The notes: a model not told the origin generated them from the sequence alone. 34,717 nt of DNA from Chloroflexota bacterium (GCA_018969115.1 JAGWYZ010000011.1:1-34717), one strand, 5' to 3'; counted from the stretch's first letter, positions 14,743-23,583 are shown. A program made the numbers and translations.

Positions 14743-14829
14743 AGGATTGGGGATTGGGGATTGGGGATTAAGGATTATTTTCAACTCATGACTCACGCGC
14801 AATCCCTAATCCCTATTCCTCAATCCTTC
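14741..14829. repeat. Class B hairpin, word GGGATT, with CATGACTCAC loop
   Basis: GAAGGATTGGGGA (14741-14753) pairs with TCCTCAATCCTTC (14817-14829), one mismatch. Both arms are runs of GGGATT-like units or their complement. The loop carries CATGACTCAC at 14787-14796. The stop codon of the hydrolase touches the left arm, and the dehydrogenase ATG lies 13 nt after the right arm. Confidence 0.85.
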
Positions 14830-14841
14830 ATCCTTTCCCCC

Positions 14842-15873
14842 ATGCTTACCCAACAACTTCGGTTTTATCCCAATCGGCGTATCGTCGCCGAGCCATATGA
14901 ATTGCCCCCCCCAGCCCCCAACCAAGTGCTGGTAAAGGTAAATCGTAGTGCCATTAGTGCTGGCTCTGAGATGAATTTTGTGCGGCACGGGCCGGAAGCC
15001 TATGGTATTGTGCCAAAGCCCGGCGATGCCAGCTATAACATCGGCTACATGGCAACCGGGCAGGTAGTGGCGCTGGGTGATGGCGTGACCCAAATTGCGA
15101 TTGGCGAGCGGGTGCTGACCGGGAGCACGCATGCCAGCCATTGCTTGGTTGATTTGTCGAAAACTGGCACGGTCATGGACCGCATCCCCGACAATGTGAG
15201 CGATGACGCGGCTTGCTTTGCCATTCTTGGCGATGTGGCCTTGCATGGGGTGCGTCGTGCCAATTTGCAAATTGACCAAGCCGTAGCGGTGTTTGGCATG
15301 GGCATGGTGGGGCAACTTACCATTCAATTGGCGCGTTTATCGGGGGCTTATCCGTTGATTGCGGTTGATTTAGATGACGCACGGTTGCAGATGGCTCGTG
15401 CCGCTGGTACAACCCATACTATTAACGCCAGCCGCGAAGATGCTGTCGCCCGTATTCGCCAAATTACCAGTGAATTGGGGCGGGTGACAGGGGCTGAGGT
15501 CATTTTTCATTGCACGCAAATTGCGGCCATTTTGCAATCGTTGCTTGAAGCCTGTGCCAATCGTGGCAGAATTATCTTGACTGGCAGCCCACCCGGGACG
15601 GCGACCATTCGGCTGCAAGAAGATTTGCTGCGCCGCGAGATTAGCATTACTGGTATTTATGAATCTGGCATGAACGAACCTCATGCTTATTGGGCGTTTA
15701 CCCGCGAACGTAACCGCCGCGCTTGTTTGCGTATGATGTCGCAAGGCACGCTGATGATCGAGCCGCTGATCACGCATCGGGTTTCATTCGCCCAAGCCCA
15801 AGCCATGTATGACATGATGGCCAGCAGCCCCAGTGGTTGGCTGGGGGTGGTGTTTGGTTGGGGCGAGGATTGA
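14842..15873 (+). CDS. MDR-superfamily dehydrogenase without an obvious catalytic zinc site
   Basis: A 343-aa medium-chain dehydrogenase/reductase. The GroES-like catalytic domain comes first; the Rossmann NAD(P) domain carries VFGMGMVGQL (glycine motif) and the acidic strand end IAVDLDD. The usual catalytic-zinc cysteine (GICGSD-type segment) is replaced by RSAISAGSEMNF, and no four-cysteine structural lobe is present, so the enzyme resembles the zinc-free reductase branch. ATG 14842 is chosen because the in-frame extension up to 14761 is only translated repeat DNA. No Shine-Dalgarno is visible. It probably oxidises or reduces an intermediate of the surrounding pathway. Confidence 0.85.
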   Translation: MLTQQLRFYPNRRIVAEPYELPPPAPNQVLVKVNRSAISAGSEMNFVRHGPEAYGIVPKPGDASYNIGYMATGQVVALGDGVTQIAIGERVLTGSTHASHCLVDLSKTGTVMDRIPDNVSDDAACFAILGDVALHGVRRANLQIDQAVAVFGMGMVGQLTIQLARLSGAYPLIAVDLDDARLQMARAAGTTHTINASREDAVARIRQITSELGRVTGAEVIFHCTQIAAILQSLLEACANRGRIILTGSPPGTATIRLQEDLLRREISITGIYESGMNEPHAYWAFTRERNRRACLRMMSQGTLMIEPLITHRVSFAQAQAMYDMMASSPSGWLGVVFGWGED

Positions 15874-15879
15874 GGGTTA

Positions 15880-15943
15880 GAGATTAGGGATTGCATGTGA
15901 CGCATGACTCACAAATAATCCTGAATTCTCACTCCCTAATCCC
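15880..15943. repeat. Class B hairpin, word GGGATTA, with CATGACTCAC loop
   Basis: GAGATTAGGGA (15880-15890) pairs with TCCCTAATCCC (15933-15943), one mismatch. The loop carries CATGACTCAC at 15903-15912. It lies just after the dehydrogenase stop and 10 nt before the next ATG. Confidence 0.8.
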
Positions 15944-15952
15944 TAAAATATT

Positions 15953-16915
15953 ATGAATGCAAAAGACTTTAACGTAAATGCGCTGGCGGCTAATGAAAAG
16001 CATCGGCTGTGGCTAGATATAGATGGTTGGCAATTGCCGGTGTTGTGCATATGCGGGGCGAGCGCTGGGCCGAGATTGGTGTTATTTGGTGCGGTGCATG
16101 GTGATGAATATGATGGGCCAGAGGTTATTCATCGCATATTTGCGCAGGTGCAGCCCGATCAATTGTGCGGTACATTGCTTATGGTTCCGGTATGTAATGT
16201 GCCGGCTTATGAGGTCGTGCAACGTAGTTCGCCCATTGATGGGGCAAATTTAGCGCGGGTATTTCCGGGCAACCCCCGTGGTGGTATTACCGAGCAAATT
16301 GCCTATTGGCTGACCGAAAAATGCATTCGTGGGGCCGATCTGTTGCTGGATATTCATAGTGCCGGTGTGGCATATGACTTGCCAAATATGGTGGGCTGGA
16401 CGCACAGCGATGCACCACATCATCAAGCCGGTGAAGCCGCGGCGCGGGTGTTTGGTGCGCCAGTGGTATGGGCACATCCCGCACCTGTGCCACCCGGTCG
16501 TAGCCTTAGCGCCGCCGATGGATTAGGCGTGCCATCGCTATATACCGAGGCCCCGGGCGGAGGGCGCGTTAGCCCCGAAACCCTGTCGCTTTTTGTAAAT
16601 GGCGTGACAAATGTGATGCAATACATGGGGATGTTGGCCGGTAAGCCAACGCCTGCCGCCCCACAACATGAGTTAATCGGTAATGGCAATCTCGATCAAA
16701 CCATCTTGTCGCCCTGTGCTGGGCATTTTCGTGCTGATGTCAAATTGTTGCAAGACGTGAGGTTCGGGCAACGCCTCGGCACTGTGTATGATTTGCTTGG
16801 CAATGAATTGGCAGTCTTGACCGCCCCCGCTGATGGGCGGGTTATTTTGTTGCGGGCGTTGCATCGGGTAAAAGTTGGTGATGGATTGGCCCAAATCACG
16901 GGAGTGAATCGTTGA
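15953..16915 (+). CDS. Aspartoacylase/succinylglutamate desuccinylase-like deacylase
   Basis: A 320-aa zinc hydrolase of the M14-related AstE/AspA family, which removes acyl groups from N-acyl amino acids. Zinc ligands are His49 and Glu52 in GAVHGDEYDG and His135 in LLLDIHSAG. The catalytic glutamate is probably Glu199 in SLYTEAPGGG. The C-terminal ~80 residues form the small beta domain typical of the family. It begins at ATG 15953 right after a class B hairpin, with no Shine-Dalgarno. Next to the NanA-like lyase, a deacylase could remove an N-acyl group from the imported sugar acid or amino acid; that link is inference. Confidence 0.9.
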   Translation: MNAKDFNVNALAANEKHRLWLDIDGWQLPVLCICGASAGPRLVLFGAVHGDEYDGPEVIHRIFAQVQPDQLCGTLLMVPVCNVPAYEVVQRSSPIDGANLARVFPGNPRGGITEQIAYWLTEKCIRGADLLLDIHSAGVAYDLPNMVGWTHSDAPHHQAGEAAARVFGAPVVWAHPAPVPPGRSLSAADGLGVPSLYTEAPGGGRVSPETLSLFVNGVTNVMQYMGMLAGKPTPAAPQHELIGNGNLDQTILSPCAGHFRADVKLLQDVRFGQRLGTVYDLLGNELAVLTAPADGRVILLRALHRVKVGDGLAQITGVNR

Positions 16916-16920
16916 GGGTT

Positions 16921-17030
16921 TTAGAAGTTGAGAGTTGAGAGTTGAGGGTTAAGAATGAGACATAAGTCACGAGTCATGAGTTGCGACTCTTGACTCATCA
17001 CTTGTGACTGACCTTAACAACTTAAGGATA
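16921..17030. repeat. Class B nested hairpin, word GTTGAGA, CATGACTC-type loop
   Basis: Four near-copies of GTTGAGA (16927-16954) form the left side. GTTAAG (16948-16953) pairs with CTTAAC (17013-17018), AGTCAC (16965-16970) with GTGACT (17004-17009) and GAGTCA (16971-16976) with TGACTC (16991-16996). GAGTCATGAG at 16971-16980 is close to the inverted form of the loop word seen in other class B hairpins. Confidence 0.7.
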
Positions 17031-17041
17031 AAAATAAAAAT

Positions 17042-17950
17042 ATGACAAAAAGACCACATGGCTTAATTACAGCCACCTATACCGCCTTTCATGCAGACGG
17101 TAGTTTAAATTTGAGCGTGATCGCTAAACATGCTGACCTGCTGGTGCGCAATGGTGTAAAAGGTGTGTTTGTATGCGGAAGTACTGGCGAAGGCGTAAGC
17201 ATGACGACCGATGAACGTATTGCCTATGTCAATCGTTGGTGCGAAGTGGGTAAAGATAGCTTGAGCGTGATCGCCCATGTTGGGCATAGCAGCCTAAATG
17301 ATGCGCGTGCGATGGCGGCTGCCGCGCAAAAATCGGGCGCACATGCCATCTCGACTGTTGCACCGAGTGTGCTTAAACCCGCCAATGTTGAAGATTTGGT
17401 TGAGTGGTGTGCCGCTGTTGCTTCGGCTGCGCCAGAATTGCAATATTACTACTACCACATCCCCATTCTCACCACCCTACGGTTTAACATGGTGAAATAT
17501 ATGGAATTGGCTTCACAACGCATCTCGAATTTTTGCGGGATGAAGTTTACAGATGAAGATTTATTTGAATTGGGGCGTTGTGTCGATTGGAGCGGCGGCA
17601 AACATTCGCTGTATTTTGGCCGTGATGAAATTTTGTTGTCGGGTTTGGTAGTGGGTGTGCAAGGTGCGGTAGGCAGCACCTATAACTATAGTGCGCCGGT
17701 ATATAACCGTGTGATGGCAGCTTTTGAAAAAGGCGATATGAAAACGGCCATGCAAGAACAAGCCCGTGCTCGCGAAAGTGTGCAAATTCTGAATGATTTT
17801 GGCGGTGGCGCAGGGAAAGCTATGTTGCGCACCTGTGGTATTGATTGTGGCCCAATGCGTTTGCCCAAGCGCAGCATTACCCCTGAAGCTGAAAAGCAAT
17901 TGTTGGCGCGGCTCGATGCTTTTGGCTGGGATGAAGTTCGTTGTCGGTAA
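17042..17950 (+). CDS. nanA: N-acetylneuraminate lyase-like aldolase (DapA family)
   Basis: A 302-aa class I aldolase of the DapA/NanA family. GSTGEG (46-51) forms the pyruvate carboxylate-binding loop, Tyr138 lies in YYYHIP and the Schiff-base Lys168 in FCGMKFTDED. The segments YYYHIP, FGRDEILLSG and GAVGSTYN are closer to N-acetylneuraminate lyases than to dihydrodipicolinate synthases. The predicted reaction is cleavage of a sialic acid-type nonulosonate to pyruvate and an N-acyl-hexosamine. Support from neighbours: a FadR/NanR-type regulator, YhcH, and a family 5 importer. NanE and NanK are not in the window. Another 2-keto-3-deoxy acid remains possible. It has only a weak, distant AGGA (about 14 nt upstream of the ATG) as Shine-Dalgarno. 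Confidence 0.82.
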   Translation: MTKRPHGLITATYTAFHADGSLNLSVIAKHADLLVRNGVKGVFVCGSTGEGVSMTTDERIAYVNRWCEVGKDSLSVIAHVGHSSLNDARAMAAAAQKSGAHAISTVAPSVLKPANVEDLVEWCAAVASAAPELQYYYYHIPILTTLRFNMVKYMELASQRISNFCGMKFTDEDLFELGRCVDWSGGKHSLYFGRDEILLSGLVVGVQGAVGSTYNYSAPVYNRVMAAFEKGDMKTAMQEQARARESVQILNDFGGGAGKAMLRTCGIDCGPMRLPKRSITPEAEKQLLARLDAFGWDEVRCR

Positions 17951-18056
17951 ATAATCTGAGTTGCTACTCGGCATTTCGAAGTTTTTAGACACTAGCCTGA
18001 GGTTTGTGTCCAGCAAGTAAAATGGATTTGCTCGCTTCTCAATCAGCGGCGAGTCT

Positions 18057-18153
18057 GGAGGTCGAGGCTTTAGTCGGTTAGTAACACGGCTGACGCTTTT
18101 GTTAATGGCATAGGCTTTGATTGGGTGAATAACCGGCTAAAGCCTCGACCTCC
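18057..18153. repeat. 24-bp inverted repeat GAGGTCGAGGCTTTAG
   Basis: Left arm 18057-18080 and right arm 18130-18153 are reverse complements apart from one position, around a 49-nt loop. It lies in the 245-nt gap between the convergent nanA-like and MFS genes; the rest of that gap shows nothing else. It may end both transcripts or be a non-autonomous element. Confidence 0.8.
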
Positions 18154-18195
18154 TAAGCATTTCGTTACCCTACGGTTTCCGCGGCCATACACGCG

Positions 18196-19449
18196 CTAAA
18201 TCGTTATGCGTCTGACGGTAGGCGTAAACAAATTGATGACAAGCGGCGCGAGCAAACAAAACACCCCACCGACTAGGGCCGCCAATGGTGCATCATAATG
18301 ATCGGCCAGCCAGCCAATAAACAAGCTGCCAAAGGGGGCGATGCCTTGTAAGGCCCAAAAATAAGTGCTCATCACTCGCGCTCGTAACGTGTTAGGAACG
18401 GCCAATTGAATGAGGGTATTGGTAAGTGAGAGCGCAGTGACCGTACCCCAACCGATCAACATCATTGTCAAAAGCGAGAGTGGTAGCCAGCGTGATTGGC
18501 TGAAAGCCAGCAGCCCAATGGCAAACACAAATTGCCCAATGGTCAAGAGCAACCCTTTGCGTTTGAGCGATACGCTCGAGGTGGTCACAGTAACGGCAGC
18601 AATCAGCGCCCCAAGCCCCTGCGCAAAAACCAAAGCCGTATTGCGGGCCGCAATATCGGCTTGAGTATCGTTTGTTTGGGTTAAAACATCGTGTGCAAAA
18701 ACCGGGATTTGTTGAATGTTGGGAAAGCCGAAAAAGCTCATTAAACTTGCCATGAAGATGAGCGTGGTGATGAGAGTTGACGTGGTAATGAACCGTTGCC
18801 CTTCACGCAGGTCATATATCACGCTGTGTCGTTCACTGGGGGCCGTATTAATCGGGGCAGGATGAATGAGAAAGAGGCTAACAATGACAAATAAAAACGA
18901 AATACCGTTGGCTAAAAATGCCCAACCCTCCCCCTGATCTTGCAACAACACCAAAAATGGCGTAGAAAAAAGCGGGCCGACCACTCGCGCCATATTAAAA
19001 CTGGTGGAATTTAGCCCAATGGCATTGGGCAAACCCTCTTTTCCCACTAATTCAATCAACATGGCTTGCCGCGCTGGCACCTCAAGTGCTTGTCCCACCC
19101 CAGCTATAAATGATAACGCCACAATCCAGCCAATCGTAATATGACCGCTCAGGGTGAGGGCCGCCATCGTCAAAGCCTGCAACATCAGTAGCGTTTGCAG
19201 CACTATTACCACTTGGCGTTTATTCATACGCTCAATATACACCCCAGCCGGCAATGTGAGCAATAAGGTGGGCAAGGTTGTGGCAAAACCGATCATGCCC
19301 AGATAGAGGGGTTGATTGCTCATGCGGTAAGCCAGATAAGGCTGCACCGTGTTTTGCATCCATGTGCCAATGAGTGAAATTGATTGCCCGATGAAAAAAA
19401 TGCGAAAATCGCGTGATTGCAGCGCGGGAAAATGGGTACTTTTGGGCAT
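18196..19449 (-). CDS. MFS transporter, MFS_3 (EntS-like) exporter type
   Basis: A 417-aa inner-membrane protein with about 12 transmembrane helices. It opens with ALQSRDFRIFFIGQSISLIGTWMQNTVQPYLAY, the hallmark of the MFS_3/EntS group, and carries the cytoplasmic loop PAGVYIERMNKRQVVI after helix 2. The group exports siderophores, drugs or metabolites by proton antiport. It is transcribed away from mnmA and converges with the nanA-like gene. There is no adjacent regulator or biosynthesis gene, so the substrate cannot be guessed. Confidence 0.92.
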   Translation of the reverse strand: MPKSTHFPALQSRDFRIFFIGQSISLIGTWMQNTVQPYLAYRMSNQPLYLGMIGFATTLPTLLLTLPAGVYIERMNKRQVVIVLQTLLMLQALTMAALTLSGHITIGWIVALSFIAGVGQALEVPARQAMLIELVGKEGLPNAIGLNSTSFNMARVVGPLFSTPFLVLLQDQGEGWAFLANGISFLFVIVSLFLIHPAPINTAPSERHSVIYDLREGQRFITTSTLITTLIFMASLMSFFGFPNIQQIPVFAHDVLTQTNDTQADIAARNTALVFAQGLGALIAAVTVTTSSVSLKRKGLLLTIGQFVFAIGLLAFSQSRWLPLSLLTMMLIGWGTVTALSLTNTLIQLAVPNTLRARVMSTYFWALQGIAPFGSLFIGWLADHYDAPLAALVGGVFCLLAPLVINLFTPTVRRITI

Positions 19450-19636
19450 GTAAAGTATGATAACAGCGTTCTGTTTTTGGCTTGAATCCTCGGACTAAGA
19501 GGTTGTATAAAAATACATTCTGTGTGTTCTTTGTAGGCTTGTGAGAGGTTTTGGAGTGATGAAAATAGTTTTTATACTAACGCTAAATACAATGACAACA
19601 AAACGTTTCCTTGCATAGCCTCTCACCAAATCACAG

Positions 19637-19642
19637 TACAAT
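19637..19642 (+). promoter_or_regulatory. Candidate -10 box (TACAAT) for mnmA
   Basis: TACAAT lies 7 nt before the preferred GTG start of mnmA, which would make a second near-leaderless transcript. No good -35 lies at 16-18 nt; TTGCAT is 20 nt upstream. Weak call. Confidence 0.3.
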
Positions 19643-19649
19643 TCTCGGC

Positions 19650-20777
19650 GTGAGCAAGCAAAAAACACGAGTGGTGGTAGCAATGTCAGGCGGGGTGGAT
19701 TCATCGGTGGCGGCGGCGTTGCTGGTTGAGCAAGGTTACGATGTGGTCGGCATTATGCTGCGCCTATGGGCCGAAGAGGGCAACGATGCCTATGGTCAAC
19801 CCAACGCCAACCGTTGTTGTGCCCCCGAAGCTGTCGCCGACGCCCGCGCCATCGCCCAACAACTCGGCATTCCATTTTACGATGTTCATGCTGAGCAAGT
19901 GTTTAAGCAGCGCGTGGTTGATCCTTGGATTAATGGCTACGCCGAAGCCACCACGCCCAACCCGTGCTTTAATTGCAATCGTAGCATTCGCTTTGGTTTT
20001 TTAATGCAGCGGGCACTGGCTTTGGGGGCAGACTATATGGCGACTGGGCATTATGCGCAGGTGCGGCAATATGATGACGCAGCGGCTGAGGCTGGGGTGC
20101 GTTTTGCCTTGGCGAAGGGGCGTGATGCCAAAAAAGACCAAAGTTATGTGTTACATGTGCTTGGGCAAAAAGATTTGCGGCGTGCCATGTTTCCATGTGG
20201 CGGTTATGTTAAGAGCGAGGTGCGCGAGTTAGCCCATAAATTTGGGTTGCCCACCGCCGAGCGCCCCGAAAGCCAAGACCTGTGCTTTTTGACACAAGGC
20301 GATTATCGCGGGTTTTTGGTGCGCCAAATGCCCGAAGTGGCGGTGCCCGGACCGATATTTACAGCGGCAGGTGAGCACATTGGGCAACACGATGGCTTGC
20401 CGTTTTATACCGTTGGGCAGCGCAAAGGGCTTAATTTGTCGGTTAAATCATCGACCAGTGAGCCAATGTTTGTGCTTAAGTTAGATGCCGCCCGCAATGC
20501 GTTGGTGGTTGGCCCAGCCTCAGCGCTGGGGGCGCGTCAGGTGATGGTGCGGGCTATGCATTATTGTGCCGATGTGCCGCCCAGCGGCCCCATCGCTGCC
20601 ACTGCTAAAGTGCGCTACAAGGCCAAAGAGGCCAGCGGCACGCTTTACCCCAACCCCAATGGCTCGGCGCGATTTGAATTTGATGAGCCGCAACGCGATG
20701 CCACCCCCGGTCAAGGGCTGGTGGTGTATGTGGGCGATGAGGTTGTGGGTGGCGGATTGATCGGCAGAAATGAGTGA
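19650..20777 (+). CDS. mnmA: tRNA-specific 2-thiouridylase MnmA
   Basis: MnmA adds sulfur to U34 of Lys, Glu and Gln tRNAs in the cytoplasm, using ATP and a persulfide relay. The PP-loop VVVAMSGGVDSSVAA is near the N-terminus. The two catalytic cysteines are in NPCFNCN (Cys of the first box) and ESQDLCFL (second box). The C-terminal beta domain ends in PGQGLVVYVGDEVVGGGLI. Length about 375 aa is usual. GTG 19650 places the PP-loop at residues 8-22 as in homologues; the TTG at 19611 would add 13 residues of likely promoter sequence. The stop codon lies in the left arm of a class B hairpin that separates it from the convergent UbiB gene. Confidence 0.96.
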   Translation: MSKQKTRVVVAMSGGVDSSVAAALLVEQGYDVVGIMLRLWAEEGNDAYGQPNANRCCAPEAVADARAIAQQLGIPFYDVHAEQVFKQRVVDPWINGYAEATTPNPCFNCNRSIRFGFLMQRALALGADYMATGHYAQVRQYDDAAAEAGVRFALAKGRDAKKDQSYVLHVLGQKDLRRAMFPCGGYVKSEVRELAHKFGLPTAERPESQDLCFLTQGDYRGFLVRQMPEVAVPGPIFTAAGEHIGQHDGLPFYTVGQRKGLNLSVKSSTSEPMFVLKLDAARNALVVGPASALGARQVMVRAMHYCADVPPSGPIAATAKVRYKAKEASGTLYPNPNGSARFEFDEPQRDATPGQGLVVYVGDEVVGGGLIGRNE

Positions 20778-20819
20778 ATGAGTGATTCTTTCATTCGGTC
20801 ATTTACTCATTCACTCATT
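20769..20819. repeat. Class B hairpin, word GAATGAGT
   Basis: AATGAGTGAATGAGT (20769-20783) and ACTCATTCACTCATT (20805-20819) are exact complements. The element overlaps the mnmA stop and ends 8 nt before the stop codon of the convergent UbiB gene, so it could serve as a terminator for both. Confidence 0.85.
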
Positions 20820-20826
20820 CATTCAT

Positions 20827-22563
20827 TTACCCAAACATCGCCTTTGCCAAGGCCAGCCCGCCGACCCCCAAAAACACGCCGCCCACGCCTACAAATTGGC
20901 TGATAAGCAAGGCTGTGCCACAGCCCATAAACACGGCAAAGATGATAAGCCAACTGAGCCGAGAAATACCATGCTCGATGCGGCGCAGATCGTTGGTGCT
21001 GGCTTGGCTCAGTTGGGTGCGTATTTCTAATTGCCCACTCAAGGCGCGTGACAGCACTTGATCGGCTTGGTTGGGCAATTGTACCGTTTGACGCAACAAC
21101 TTAATGACTTCATCCAGCACATCTTGCGCCCCGCGTTTGCTCGATTTTTGCGCCATGCCTTGGGCAAAGGGCTGAATCTCTTTCCAAGGGTTAAATTTGG
21201 GGTCGAGGGCGGTGCTCATGCCGCTCAAAATATTGGCGGCGCGCCCCAGATAAAGCATGTTTTGTGGCATTTGAAAGGGCAAAGTGCTGAGCAGATCCCG
21301 AAATTCGGCCACAAAGCTAAACATCTCGTCGAATGACACATTCACCAGATCGGTGGTGTTTAGCCCCCAAAATTTGTCAAACAACATCGATACTGCTTGC
21401 TCAATACGAAAAAGATCGGCCCCGGGCAAAAACATACCCATGCGCTGGGCCGCCGCCGTTACCCGTCGCGCATCTTTTAGGCTGGTGGCAATAATAATTT
21501 CACGCAGCTCTTTTTCATAGGCTTTAGGCACTGTGCCAACCATGCCAAAATCGATAAAAGTGAGGCGAAACGGGCGCGTGCCATCGGTAGGAACCTCAAT
21601 GTCGAGTTGGGTGGCCTGCGCCACATCGAGCGGCTGCACAAATAAATTGCCCGGGTGTGGGTCGGCATGAAAGAAGCCGTCGGTAAAAAATTGCTGCAAA
21701 TAGGTGTCGAACAATTTGCGTGCCACCGCCACCCGTGAAATATTGGCGCTGGCCAAGCCGTCATAATCGGTAATTTTGATGTCTTCGACATTTTCTAACA
21801 CCAACACGCGGCGCGTGGTGAGGGTTTTATAGGGCTTGGGAATCCGCACTTGGGCATCGTGGGCAAAATGATGGGCGAATAACTCGGCGTTGCGTGCTTC
21901 TTGCTCATAATCTAGCTCGGCCAAAATGCCATCGCTAAATTCACGCACCAAGTCATCGACATTGGCGCGTTCACGCACCAACCGATACCATTTGGCCCAG
22001 CCCATGATGGTTTTAAGCGAGCGCAGGTCGGTTGCTACAATTTGGTCGAGGTTGGGGCGCTGCACTTTTATAATCACGCGGGTGCTTTGGGTGATGGGTA
22101 ATGCGGCAGACGCGACATTGACATTTAACAAAGCGCGGTATGCCTGCCCAAACGAGGCTGCTGCGATTGGATCGGGTTCAAATTCGGCAAACAATTGGCT
22201 GATCGGTTGACCCAATTCATGCTCGATGGTGCGAATGACTTGGTCAGTTGGCTCAGCGGGCACGGCATCTTGCAAATCAGCTAACTCGGCGATAACGCTT
22301 GGCGGCAAAATATCGACGCGGCTGCTGAGAAATTGGCCGAGCTTGATCCATACCCCGCCCAAATCGAGGGCCAAGGCGCGAAATCGACGGGCAAAGACAA
22401 TCATGCGGCCCAATCGGCCTTGTGCCACCCGCGTTTGCCCAAGCAGTCGTGACAAAATTAATTCCCAAAAGATGAGGCTAAGAAATAAGCGTGCCCCAAA
22501 CCACAGGGCGCGTTGCGATCTACCACGAAGATTGGGTGGGGTGGGGGTGTTGTTTTGTCTCAT
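20827..22563 (-). CDS. UbiB/ABC1 (AarF) family atypical kinase
   Basis: A 578-aa membrane-anchored protein-kinase-like protein of the ABC1/ADCK/UbiB family, which supports quinone biosynthesis or lipid homeostasis through ATPase activity. Signature elements are in order: KLGQ in GGVWIKLGQFLSSR, the Ala-rich nucleotide loop AAASFGQ, the invariant lysine in RVIIKVQRP, catalytic HADPHPGNLF and metal-binding FIDFGMVG. Two C-terminal hydrophobic helices anchor it. ATG 22563 is preferred; an in-frame TTG at 22644 would add a low-complexity extension without a ribosome site. It is divergent from the next gene and convergent with mnmA. Confidence 0.93.
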   Translation of the reverse strand: MRQNNTPTPPNLRGRSQRALWFGARLFLSLIFWELILSRLLGQTRVAQGRLGRMIVFARRFRALALDLGGVWIKLGQFLSSRVDILPPSVIAELADLQDAVPAEPTDQVIRTIEHELGQPISQLFAEFEPDPIAAASFGQAYRALLNVNVASAALPITQSTRVIIKVQRPNLDQIVATDLRSLKTIMGWAKWYRLVRERANVDDLVREFSDGILAELDYEQEARNAELFAHHFAHDAQVRIPKPYKTLTTRRVLVLENVEDIKITDYDGLASANISRVAVARKLFDTYLQQFFTDGFFHADPHPGNLFVQPLDVAQATQLDIEVPTDGTRPFRLTFIDFGMVGTVPKAYEKELREIIIATSLKDARRVTAAAQRMGMFLPGADLFRIEQAVSMLFDKFWGLNTTDLVNVSFDEMFSFVAEFRDLLSTLPFQMPQNMLYLGRAANILSGMSTALDPKFNPWKEIQPFAQGMAQKSSKRGAQDVLDEVIKLLRQTVQLPNQADQVLSRALSGQLEIRTQLSQASTNDLRRIEHGISRLSWLIIFAVFMGCGTALLISQFVGVGGVFLGVGGLALAKAMFG

Positions 22564-22743
22564 TTTGGGCAAGTTTAGCTGGCACGGGTGAATTTTGTTT
22601 GAGTTTTTGCCTACCTTACGCGCTATTTTATTTTGCTGATACAAATCAAATACTTGTGTGTGAAACTAATCGGCGGGGCATTCGTAATATATGATGTAAC
22701 ATGTGCTTTGGGTAAAGATTACTCGAAACACAACGGATGTCAT

Positions 22744-23583
22744 GTGAAACAAGATCAATTATTCCGGCCTGAATCGTTAAAACAGGCAACTCAATCCTTA
22801 TTTTCATATGCGTTATTTCGCCCAGAAAGCGCGATTGTGATCGCCCTGAGCATATCGGGGGCTGGGGCCACAGCACTAGGTGTGTCATTTGTGCCCGGCA
22901 CATGGTGGATGTGGCTCGGTCTCGGTTTGATCGGTGAGGTTGGCATCGTATGGACAACTTTGCGGGATGACCAATTGCGGCATCGTATTTTGGATGAGAT
23001 GTTTCGGCAGCAATTTGATTTAAAAAGCATCGTGTTGCCCGAATTGCGCCAAAAATTAGTCAAGGCTTTGGAATACCGCGATTTGTTGGTGCGTGAAATT
23101 GGACGCAAAGACAATGGGACGCTCGATGCCCATTTATTTGATGTGACGCGCAGTATGGAAGATTGGATTGCCCAGATTTACCGGCTGGCACAGGCCACCG
23201 ATGTGTATGCGCGTGACCCCGTGATTGCGCGTGACTTGTTGAGTGTGCCCAAAGAGTTGGAACGTTTTGCGGCGCAGCGCAACCAAGCTCAAAGCAAATT
23301 GGTTTTGGATGAACTCGACAAAACGATTGCGATTAAACGCCAGCAATGGGAGTCATTGCAACGGCTGCGTGATGCGATGGCGCAGGCACAATTACAGCTC
23401 GATCATACTTTGGCGGCGATGGGTACAGTGTATATGCAAGCCAAATTGCTTGGCTCTAATGAGGCCAATTCTGGCCGCGCCCAACGTTTGCAAGCCGATA
23501 TGCTCGAACAGGTGCATCAGCTTGAAGACACTCATGCCGCAATGGAAGAGCTGAGAAATTTTGAATTTAGAATGAAAAATTAA
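22744..23583 (+). CDS. Two-helix membrane protein with coiled-coil tail
   Basis: A 279-aa protein I cannot place in a named family. Two hydrophobic helices (about 30-50 and 54-72, linked by PGTWW) form a hairpin in the membrane. The rest (about 75-279) is charged and helical, with long heptad-like stretches (for example LDELDKTIAIKRQQWESLQRL) suggesting a cytoplasmic coiled coil. It is the first gene of a three-gene set with the SBP-OmpA and SBP-VWA fusion proteins. The GTG at 22744 is chosen, with a weak GGATG-type site before it; the frame is open to 22633, but that extension covers the divergent promoter region. By position it may be the inner-membrane partner of the two exported proteins. 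Confidence 0.7.
   Translation: MKQDQLFRPESLKQATQSLFSYALFRPESAIVIALSISGAGATALGVSFVPGTWWMWLGLGLIGEVGIVWTTLRDDQLRHRILDEMFRQQFDLKSIVLPELRQKLVKALEYRDLLVREIGRKDNGTLDAHLFDVTRSMEDWIAQIYRLAQATDVYARDPVIARDLLSVPKELERFAAQRNQAQSKLVLDELDKTIAIKRQQWESLQRLRDAMAQAQLQLDHTLAAMGTVYMQAKLLGSNEANSGRAQRLQADMLEQVHQLEDTHAAMEELRNFEFRMKN

Noticed and set aside
14761-14841. N-terminal extension of the MDR dehydrogenase
   Set aside because: The 27 extra residues translate the GGGATT hairpin. The family N-terminus begins at ATG 14842.
22226-22591. 121-aa plus-strand ORF within the UbiB gene
   Set aside because: Antisense to a gene with all kinase-family motifs. Low-complexity basic translation with no support.
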